From the NCBI GenBank assembly GCA_949710005.1, contig OX453276.1:2443701-2507700 (forward strand): a stretch of DNA of 64,000 nucleotides, read 5' to 3'. Within the stretch, counting starts at the first letter, position 1. Every line of letters starts with the position of its first letter. Position numbers and translations under genes: made by a program. This DNA comes from Ricordea florida (Eukaryota; Cnidaria; Anthozoa; Corallimorpharia; Ricordeidae). The notes under the pieces are model-generated. The model ran no database searches. It was not told the origin of the DNA and worked only from the letters and a program-made list of their open reading frames with translations. Positions 55,086 through 64,000 of this stretch are shown here, piece after piece.

Positions 55086-58000
55086 TCAGAAGTGACATGC
55101 ATCGTCCATAGTGCTGTTACAGAAAGATCTTGAAAGAAAGATCTTGAACCCTAAACGGAAGGAAGAATAGCAGTCACTGAGGTTTCTTCTGACGTGAACA
55201 TGGTTCAGCCCTCGTTCTCTTAGCAGCTCACGAACATAATTTACGTCTTCTTCCGAACAGCCTGTCCTCTCAAGGCGCAAAAATCCATCCTCTGGAAAGC
55301 ACACGATGGATGAAATGAGTGACTTCACTTTGTGCCCCAGGGGATTATCTGATAAATCCAAGTAAGGACGTCTGCCCAAGCCCCTTGCGCGCGACATCAT
55401 ACTGTTGATCCCTTCACTCAAATACTCCACATCTTCCTCTGAACAACCAACATCTCCAAGGTACAATGTATCAAGCTTCGGAAGGTTCTTCACTTGTGAT
55501 ACTATTAATGTCACGCCGTGACCAAGAGGATTGTTTGACAGGTCAAGAGATTCCAAGTTGGGCATGTGTTTGAAGCTTCCAGCAACACAACTAGCATCTT
55601 CCTCTGAACAACTAACACTGCTAAGGCACAATTTCTGAAGCATAGGGAGGTTCCTGACCAGTGACATGACTGAGCTCAAACCGTGACTCAGTGGATTGTG
55701 TGACAAAGAAAGCTTAGTTATTTTTGGCACATGTCTGAAGCCCTCAGAGAGAACAGTTATGCCATGTTCATTGATTCCAAGACGACTTAGTTTTAAAAAC
55801 GTTAAACTGGGAAAAAACCCGAAACAATCCCTCAAAGGAGCTGTACTACTGCCAAGATGAAATTTAGTAAACTGAAGGGATCTTAACGGTAACACTTTTC
55901 CAAACTTTCCAAATAAAGACTCCATGTCAGCGCTTTCAAGTGTGTTTCCTCCTTTTCCAATGATATGCAGTCTCCTCAGTTCTCGCATTTCATGAAAACA
56001 ACGGCCCAGTGCTACGGCTGCCTCGGAGATCAGGTCCACATTCCACAGTCGTAGTGACTTCAGCTGGATAATCTTCTGGACGATACTATTCAGTAATGTT
56101 GTGACTAACTCACCATTACAGGTTTCAAAGTCACTATCGCTTTCAAAACAACTGTGAACATCGCTTTCAAAATCACTGCCAATATTGTTTTCAAAATCAA
56201 TGCCAAGATGGCTTTTAGATTCAATGTCAATATCGCTGTGCAAGACAATGTCAATATCTGTAATGGCTTTAAATTCTGGCATAAGACTTGCAAGATTAGC
56301 AACTGCAGTCGACGACATACAAGTGTCCGTGAGTTTGAGTTCAGGTCGAAGTTCAGACTGTGAAATAGCTGCCCTGACGCATTCCATAACTATTTCCTCA
56401 GTTTCACAACGAAGTTCAACTTTTTCTAAGAATCTAAAACATGATTCGGATACTCGCTGCTTGGTTGGCACCAAAGCAGATGAACACTGAACCGCTTGCC
56501 TGTAAACTGTATCACGAGTACAACTATCTGATGTCGAACATGAATCATATAAATTACAACGACTGAGAGCGATCTGAGAAATAATACGGGCATGTTCGGT
56601 ACAGAGAATGGTTATGTCTGTTATGTAAAAATGGATTTGACCGTTCGTCAATGTTAAAAGAAACTCAAACCAGTAATAGCCTTTCTGCTCGAACATTGTC
56701 CACACGTCTTTTACTTTAACAACTTCACCACTTTCAGAAATACTCATAGGAACATTCAAGCATTCCGGGATCATGCTTGCACTCAAATGATCCATCAACA
56801 AAAAGTAAGGTATAACGTCTACTGTCTCTGTTATCTGTGTCAGATTGGCCACCTTACTGAAAGCTCGAGCAGTTGAATCAGAAACAAGGACTACACCGCC
56901 AATAGAGTTGAGACAGTCTCCTAGAACTTGCTCTCTAGAATCAGTGGCTTCAAATAAACATTCCAAAGCACAGTCATGGAAGAATGTCTCTATATAATTT
57001 AGGTCAGAATACCTTGGTATTGCAGAACCAGGTGAGAAGCAACTCTTTGGCAAATCAACTTTTGGGTGTGAGATTCTCACTGATTTAAGCAATTCAAAAA
57101 CCTTTCTTGCACCTTCCACGGACAACCCACAGACAAAGAGAAGAACATTCTTAAACTCAAAATAAGATCCAACACTTTGAACTTCATCTTTAATACGACC
57201 CAAACATCCTTGAGGAATACACTGATGAGAGATGTACCAGGCGGCTAAGAATTCTTGAATGCTCTTGTGAATGAAGGATACCTTTCCTGCTGGTCGTACA
57301 TTCTCTGTGTATTCCTGTACCTCAAGAAGACCAATAATGAGGCTTGCCTTCGACTGGACTGCCTCCGACAGCTGATCAAACTCGAACACAAGATAATCCT
57401 TGAGAAGAGCTTCAAAAGCTACCTTTCCCAACTCAACGAGGATCTCTTTGCAATCTTCCAGTTTACTGTAGCAACGTGAGCCCTCAGCTTTCCTCCTGTC
57501 ATTGTAGTTAACAAGACACTGAATGATTTCCAAATACAGTTTTGTTCGCGTTTCCGGAAAGCTTTCGGGCTTTCCTTCCTTCCACAACAGGCAATAAAAG
57601 AGAAGTAGTAATGGAACACGTGCAGAGTCCATCAAAGATCTGTCATCAAGAAAATCAAGTAGATCCTCCACCTCTTTATCACCGACAAGTCTCCCCATAA
57701 ACAATTTGATGCCCTGCTCATCAAACCCCTTAATCTCAGTATGCACATCTGCGAATTCTTTCAGTTCGTCAGCTTTGGACGGCCGACTAGTTACCAAAGT
57801 AGTGCAGTTTCTCAGCTTGCTTCCTTTGAAAATCTGGTATATTTCAGAGTCTTTTCCGCAGCCGTATTCATCATAGCCATCAAAGACAAGCAGAACTTTC
57901 TCTTGGTTCGTGGTGATGTAATTGAGCAGACCATCTATCATAGCTGATTCTTCTTCAGGCAGAAGGTAAGATTCACGTATCGCTTCTCGTAGATTTTTAC

Positions 58001-58474
58001 AGTGGGAAATGTCCCTCAGTTTTACAATAACAGCAATCTCAAATTTTCCAGGAAATTCAATCTGCGGTGTGCTAATTCCCTTTGCCTCACCAGATTTCCA
58101 TTGCGATTCATCTTCTGTTTTTTCTCCTTTGCCTGCGACTTCCTTTTGCTGGTGAAATTCAGCCCAGTCAACAGCCAATTTCTTTACAAAAGTCGACTTT
58201 CCCATTCCAGTCAAACCTTGCACCAGAATCCTTTTCGGTAACAAGCCTTTCTCGTTCCTTTTGAAGATATCCGTGTAGTCTTTCAGTTCTGTGTGGAATG
58301 ACCTAGTCGCTGAGTGATCTTCTCGGATCCAGGACAGCCGAGTGTAGATCTCGTGAATGTCGACCTGATGTAAAGATGACCACAGAGAGGTTGGTACTGT
58401 CGCTTTCCACTTGTAGTACTCTGCAAGCTTACTTTGACAGCTTTTCACATCAAAGGATTCCAAAGGACAAGCTC
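55086..58474 (-). CDS. NLR exon 3: NACHT ATPase and leucine-rich repeats
   Basis: About 1,128 codons. Walker A GLTGMGKST, Walker B LLVFDGYDEYG, VTSRPS (sensor 1), then winged-helix-type region (SFIHKSIQEFLAAWY). After a Cys-rich middle and an Asp/Ser/Phe repeat (FESD-like, near 56110-56250) come at least six LRRs (LRSLQFT, LTFLKLS, ITKLSLSHNPL, LESLDLSNNPL, LDLSDNPL). Acceptor TTTGATCAG at 58475. The frame continues exactly from exon 2, and the upstream TTG is not a start. An intracellular innate immune sensor typical of corals. Stop 55086. Confidence 0.93.
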
Positions 58475-58602
58475 CTGATCAAAGGAACCATTTATCATAA
58501 GTACAAGAATGAGAAGCACCATGAATGCTGTGCACGTGGTCGGCAACAAGGTTTGCATGTATGGAGTGATAACCCCATCTTTCATTTAAACAATCTAAAA
58601 CA

Positions 58603-59733
58603 TAAGGGACCATTCATTTTTTAAGGGATAGGGGGGGCTGGTGGGATTTGGGGGGGGGGGCACGCGAAAAAAATGGCTTTAAAGGGGGGGCACCCCAAAA
58701 AAATGAAGAAAAGGGGGGGTCAAGCGAATAAAAAGCGATGAAAAAGTGGTATGAAGTTTTCATAACTTGATGAGAAATTCGCCTGCTTTTTTCACGAAAT
58801 ATAAACACCTTTAATATTCTGAAACAGTTTCAAAGTAAGAAGAAAAATTCTTAGCAAAGTTAATATCAATAAAACTAACTACAAATAACAGCGCTTCAAC
58901 AGCAACAGGTGTTTGATTGGTGAAATGTTGTTCTAGCGACTATTAAACTGCTGAGATCGTTTTCTTACTTTTAGTTGCAAAAAAGAAAACTACCACAAAC
59001 ATTTGTTGGTAAACGGTACTTTGTAATGCCTTTATATAGTTCTGAATAAAACTCTTAAAAACATTGCCCGTAGCACATTACACGCAGTGAAGAAATCAGT
59101 GGAGTACAGTTCACTGAAATAAGGTGTCTCCTTCCTCTTCGTCGTTCTCGCCATCCTCTTCATCATCATCTTCCTCTTCACTCGTATCATCCGTGTGATA
59201 ATCTTCAGGATGCAGTACACCCTGTTCCTAACGTCCGGCTCAAGATTGGTGAGCATCCTGCTTCCTGCCGCATTGCTAAAATAGTTCGCTTGCAGTAGGT
59301 AAGCAATTAATTTTGCATCCCGTCTAAACAGCATTGTTGCCAGAGCTTCAACGTTCATGCACGCTTCAGGGATTGTCAGGGAAGGGGGATAAAGAAGACA
59401 ATTTGGAAGCTCTTTTGAGAAATTTAGATGAGATGTGTGCAAAACAGCTTTCTTTATAGATTTGTAAATATTCACTTGTCAAGTGAAATGTAACAGTTAA
59501 TATGAGATCAAGATGCATGTAGTGGCATTTGAACGTATTAATCTATAAAATACCAGATGTAACTTTTTTTCGAGGTGTCCAAGGGGGGCGTCATCCCCAA
59601 AAAAAATCCTTTTGAGGGGCGTCATGTGACAAAATTGGCAAGCTGGGGGGGGGGGGTCACTCAATCTCCCACTGACACTCCCCCAAATCCCACCAGCCCC
59701 CCCTATCCCTTAAAAAAAATGAACGGTCCCTAA
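58603..59733. mobile_element. TIR element (1.13 kb) in NLR intron 2
   Basis: Inverted ends AAGGGACCATTCATTTTTTA (right end TTAGGGACCGTTCATTTT), continuing into GGGATAGGGGGGGCTGGTGG. Inside is a Glu/Asp-rich decayed frame and no transposase. Same end type as 52772-53379. Confidence 0.7.
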
Positions 59734-59885
59734 CAGTGATAAGCTCTGAAATAAAAGTGAGTAAGAAGTGTATTCGAGCATATTAAAGAAGTATGCGGTT
59801 TCAAATGACAATATTATTACAACTGTTGATACAGAAGATTGTAAATGGCCGGAAGTCGACTTCCGGCCCGATGCGCACCGTCAAC

Positions 59886-59950
59886 TACAATTTGCACCAG
59901 TACCGTGAGGTCATGGGTTCTAATCCCGTTCAAGCCTGAATTTTTTTTTG
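59886..59950 (+). repeat. SINE-like fragment with tRNA B-box
   Basis: GGTCATGGGTTCTAATCCCG contains a B-box-like GGTTCTAATCC, followed by AAGCCTGAATTTTTTTTT. No matching A-box upstream. Probably a truncated tRNA-derived SINE. Confidence 0.4.
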
Positions 59951-60102
59951 GTCTTATCTTGGCAACTGACTGTGTTGCTTACGTAATTGCGAGGATCTTT
60001 CATTTATCAAATATCTTTCTACTGCAGTGCTAATATAAGAACTTTTCCTAAATATACATACATTACAGAGTGAAGCTTATTTAAATTAACGATACAAGGT
60101 AC

Positions 60103-60507
60103 CTGGTTTATTTTGAAGACAGAGAACTTCTTTCTCTAGAAGTTGAACTTTTGAGCCAGTTAGCAAGTGATCTCTTGCTAACTTTGCCACTTTGGTGTTG
60201 ACTTCTTGTAGGTTCTCTTCTGTCTGGACATAACTTCGTTTCAGCTGTTGCATTTCACTTTTCACACCTCGTTTCAGCTGTTGCATTTCCCTTTTCGTCT
60301 TTGTGTGACCTTCCTCTAACTGCAGGATTCTGTTCATCAATTTCTCTTCTACCGAGGTCAATTTCTCCTGCACTACCTTAATCTCTTCTGATGCCTCTCC
60401 GAGGGCTTCTGCTTGTTCTGCCAACTGTTTTTGCAGTTTGCTGACCTCCACTTGTACTAATGACAGAAGGCTTTGATCAACAGCATGTCCCATCACAAGT
60501 TGGTAAC
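60103..60507 (-). CDS. NLR exon 2: coiled coil
   Basis: Acceptor TCTGTTGCAG, donor CCAG/GTACCT. 135 codons of Leu/Glu/Lys heptads (LQKQLAEQAEALGEASEEI, MQQLKR repeated twice). Phase 1 in and out, matching exons 1 and 3. It would mediate oligomerisation between the HEPN and NACHT domains. Confidence 0.85.
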
Positions 60508-60584
60508 CTGCAACAGAACATTAGAGTTTGATCACAATGAACATAAGCAGCAGAAAGAGCACCGGGATGAGTAGCAGAGCAGCA

Positions 60585-60897
60585 TCATCACCACAATCAC
60601 CTCCACCATCACCATCATCATCATCATCACCACTACCATCATCATCATCATCATCATCACCACTACCATCATCATCATCATCACCATCATTATCATCACC
60701 ATCCTCATCACCATCACCATCACCACCACCATCACCATCACCATCACCACCACCACCACCACCACCACCACCACCACAACCATCGTCGTCATCATCATCA
60801 TCACCACCACCACCACCACCACCACCACCATCATCATCATCATTATCACCATCACCATCATCATCACCATCATCATCATCATCACCATCGTCAAAAC
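60585..60897. repeat. CAT/CAC microsatellite in NLR intron 1
   Basis: About 310 bp of near-pure CAT and CAC triplets. Reading frames through it on either strand are artefacts. Confidence 0.95.
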
Positions 60898-61184
60898 TGC
60901 ATTCACTTACACTTGAACATTTCTCACTATTCTATACAAGTAAATGATTGTTGATTCATTCTAAATACTGTTTACAAATCTAGTTGGCTCCATAGAAAAT
61001 TCTTCATCACCAGAATAATAACGTCACTCATCCAAAAATGTTTCTACTACTGGAGAAATAACTTCAGTCATCCAATAACAGATGACTATTGCTGAGCTAA
61101 AAAAACTGGCTGAGAGTGGAAAAAGTATTCTTAAAAAAAATAAATAATGCATTAGTGACTTAAGTCTGTTTTGTTTATTCCTAC

Positions 61185-61818
61185 CTTTTATCTTCCAGTC
61201 AGCCAGCTGATCAAGTGTTGTCTTCTCCACACCAGCACTCAGTCCCACACTTCGTATTAGAGTCTCAAGCTTTGTGAAACAATCATTATAGAAAGCCTCT
61301 GTCCAACTGGTGAAGTCACAGTGAGCCCAGGGATTTCTCACATTGTCCCTAACATCATCAGCTGCAGACTGTATGGGTAGGGTGGGGTTAGGAGAAGGGA
61401 ACAAGAGAGTCGGACTGGACAACCCCAGAAGCCGCAGAATTGCACTCATATCCAGTGACTCATCAAAGGCTGTGAACTTTGTAAGGTAATCAGGAAGGTA
61501 CAACTTTGCCAAATCTACAGGTGAGACAATCCTGTAGTTGTACAACAACTTCGTTTTGCCATGCAGAGAGTTACTATTGATATTTTTGAATTTCAGTTTG
61601 TTCAGGACTGCATCTGTGTTAACCTGACTGTACTGAAGTGTTGTCAAAGTACATGGTGTGGCAAGGGAACCACAGTGAGTGTCAAGATTGATATACTGGG
61701 TATCCATTCCTTGTTTAATGGTATCACATAACACTGGTGCTACAACTTTGCTCATTGCAATTCCAACTACAAGCCATCGTTTCTCCTCATCAGACGTCAT
61801 CATCTTGGACACAGACAT
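61185..61818 (-). CDS. NLR exon 1: DZIP3-like HEPN domain
   Basis: ATG 61818, donor AAAG/GTAGGA. 211 codons. The helical domain contains RNPWAH, which fits the HEPN R-x4-H motif, within VRNPWAHCDFTSWTEAFYND, the usual context of DZIP3-like HEPN domains. An intronic acceptor (TTTTCCAG near 61850) shows that a 5' UTR exon lies further right. The full spliced protein is about 1,475 residues: HEPN, coiled coil, NACHT, LRR. HEPN domains bind or cleave RNA or act as adaptors; which applies here is unknown. Confidence 0.85.
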
Positions 61819-63880
61819 TGTTTCTCATTTGTTGAGATCATAAGACCTGGAAAATGTAGGAAAAAGTTTTACTTTATGCTTGACTTAAAGTACCATTTAC
61901 ACAATTTAGATTCATTAAAGATAGGAATTGGGAAAAACAACCACCCCTGGATGTAGATAGTAGATAAAAAAACTCAAAGCTATTTTTTGCACAGTCATGT
62001 TATAATAATAATCCTCAATTAATTGAACTACCGTAATGAGTGTGCTGTACAACCATAAACATTACTTTATGTTGCACAATTTGCAATGCAACTAGTAAAA
62101 AATCAAATAGCTTTAAATCTGTGCAATCAAAACTTTCAATGATAAATGACCTTTTGAATGCAACCTTTGTCATAAATGTTGCACTGACATGCACTTATTC
62201 ATCTTGCAAACAAATGAAAATCACTCCACCAAGTTTCTCCCACCCCTCCCCCCTTCTGTCTCAATGTTGGGGTAACCAATACAGCACATCATATTATTTT
62301 TAACCCCAAGTATTGCCTTTGAAGTTATATAACAACACAGCTGTAGAGATAGGAGTGGGGCATAAGATTCCCAGTAATTAACTCCAAGAATTGAAAGATA
62401 CAATTAAGACAAAAAAATACAATCCTGGTAAATTGGTCAGAGGCTTTTTGGCAAAGATGGTAGCTTGATTTAAGAATAGCTGCTCTTTGTCTAAATGTAA
62501 CACTGTCTCAAAGTTCATTAATGACAGATTTGCTACTTATAATGACAAAGCAATCATAGTTAACTTGACACAACAAAACTGCCCTTTTAAATATCACATG
62601 GAAAAATTCAATGTAATTTTTTCTAATCTATGGCAGCCTTATCATTTTTACAGAGGTCTTTTACATGTCTGAAAGTTTCTTCCAAATATTTTTGTACTTT
62701 GGCCAAGTTATTTCAGTGCATAGTGCAATATGAGTGATAGCAACCTTTTTTACCATGCTTAGAAAACACATAAAAAAGTTTTTGCCTCGCAATGCATGTG
62801 GGCTAACTCGTATACCTCGTATACACACTGTTAATCAATGAATGGTGAGTCTGTTTCCATTTAGCATATATAGTGCGTACACTTTTCATTATTGATCAAG
62901 TTGAAGTGTAAGTGAGAGGTTAGAGTCGTTTTCATTTGACCTTCAAAGAAAAATGATTATTTGGTTTGTACTTGCTGATAAAGAACAAAAGAAAACAATT
63001 GATTCAGCATGTGCGACCAACTATTGGTTGGACAATTCTTTCACAGTCAAATGAAAATTCACCTATGGAGTTCAAGGCACAATTATTATCATTTTAACAA
63101 AAATGTCATTTATTTTGAACAAACAGGAACTATAATGAAATCTCTGTACATGGAGTGAATATACTAAAACTGACGATAAATTCAAAAAATCATTTGAGTG
63201 CAGGTATGCAAGGAAAGTGTAAAATCTATGCAAATTCTATCTTACTTTCAATTTTTTTGTATTTCGTGGTTTTTAAAACAAGTTTAATGCTGTCACTTGA
63301 GATTTTAAAATTCACGTTCAAATATTCCAAAGGAATAACTCTTATTTATGTTGCAAACATTTAGTAAATGTATTCTTACAAAATATAAAATATGAAATTT
63401 AAAAAACAAAACAGCATTTAAAACCAGTTTTGTTATATATTCAGAAGACAACACGATAGTAGATTACAAACATGTAATCAGTTTGTTGTGAACTATAAGT
63501 TTATAGAAGAAACTGGTCAATAACATGGGTCGAATTGTCAGCAATCATTTGCCTTTCTCCACTCTTGAGTTTTATAATAACTCCTGCAAGTGCTTATCAG
63601 GTATGTCATTTAAGCTGATATTATCTTTGTTGACTGTACTTTTCCATTTTTGTCTTGATGGCTAACTTGCATACCACCTTTGTCATACATTCAAAAGACA
63701 ACATGGTAGTGGTACATGACAAACATGTAACCATTTACTCTTTACGTTCACTATTGAGTGTGCCATTGCAGACAACACAAGATTTTGCCTCTTTAATGAT
63801 GTTACTTTCATCCTCAATTATAACGTATGCTCAGATCTTGTTGTGTGGGCGATCATTGACATAGATGTTTGAGAGACAGA
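61819..63880. other. Upstream region of the NLR gene, no gene recognised
   Basis: AT-rich with only short random frames. It should contain the 5' UTR exon and promoter of the NLR gene. I see no repeats of note. Confidence 0.5.
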
Positions 63881-64000
63881 TCATTGAGCAGGAATTGCTT
63901 CTCTCTGCATTGTCATAAACGTTGGTACAGCTGGTTGTAATGCTGCTGGCCTCCTCTCCTTGCTGTTAGGACTATGTGGGTTCCTTAGCTTGGGCTGTTG
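63881..64000 (-). CDS. Possible 3' end of another host gene, cut by window edge
   Basis: An open frame from the right edge (64000) to TGA at 63881, 39 codons, Pro/Arg/Ala-rich (NPHSPNSKERRPAALQ). No splice acceptor inside. Too short to assign. Confidence 0.3.
   Translation of the reverse strand, partial: QQPKLRNPHSPNSKERRPAALQPAVPTFMTMQREAIPAQ

Noticed and set aside
59886-59950. Functional tRNA gene
   Set aside because: Only a B-box-like piece and trailing T run. No acceptor stem or A-box could be formed.
60532-60947. Plus- and minus-strand poly-Ser/Pro and poly-Met/Val frames
   Set aside because: Pure consequence of a CAT/CAC microsatellite inside an intron of the NLR gene.

Overview
The window is eukaryotic DNA, most likely from an anthozoan cnidarian (stony coral or sea anemone). 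Three things suggest this: intron-split host genes of types that are abundant in corals (a NACHT-LRR immune receptor with a DZIP3-like HEPN domain, and a secreted PAN-EGF-D8C protein); many palindromic short transposons; and two large Maverick/Polinton (adintovirus-like) elements.

Layout. 1-8256: element A, the capsid-gene side of a Polinton-like virus element (major capsid protein cut by the window edge, packaging ATPase, membrane and coiled-coil proteins, penton-like protein, zinc protein), ending in subterminal repeats. 8321-8433 and 32845-33755: exons of a host Cys/His-rich coiled-coil gene on the minus strand. 8445-32784: element B, a 24.3 kb Polinton inserted in that gene's last intron, with 146-bp terminal inverted repeats and a perfect 6-bp target duplication (GATGGA). 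It carries protein-primed PolB, an RVE integrase with chromodomain, four tandem penton-like paralogues, major capsid protein, adenain-type protease, packaging ATPase and several small basic virion-type proteins. 30367-35934 and 35949-41732: a direct duplication of the right end of element B plus flanking host DNA. 41733-51060: decayed retroelements (Penelope-like, BEL/Pao, L2/CR1-like) and terminal-inverted-repeat elements. 48678-52468: the PAN-EGF-D8C gene. 53837-54682: a broken multicopy gene with a 90-bp triplication. 55086-61818: the HEPN-coiled coil-NACHT-LRR gene. 61819-64000: mostly nothing recognisable.

The most unusual feature lies inside element B. A RING-type gene (13311-14108, minus strand) with a C-terminal membrane segment is followed by a 3.7 kb array of 19 short exon-like blocks (9548-13278). 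Each block starts right after a pyrimidine tract ending in AG and runs to its own stop codon. In 18 of the 19 blocks the open frame is exactly phase 0. The RING gene contains four GTAAGA/GTATGT donor-like sites, all at codon boundaries, just after the RING and just before the membrane segment. I infer that one RING-bearing 5' exon can be spliced to any of about 19 alternative 3' exons. This would exchange the membrane anchor for one of many different tails, in the manner of lola or mod(mdg4), and would be a diversity-generating E3-ligase-like system carried by a virus-like transposon. No transcript data are available to me, so this remains a prediction from sequence.

Expression logic. Element A genes carry a shared TTTAAAGATT-type motif about 25 nt before the ATG. 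Element B genes use ordinary TATA boxes, AATAAA signals and probable splicing, and its penton-like genes are joined by ATGA overlaps. Frameshifts in element A suggest either decay or homopolymer errors in the assembly.
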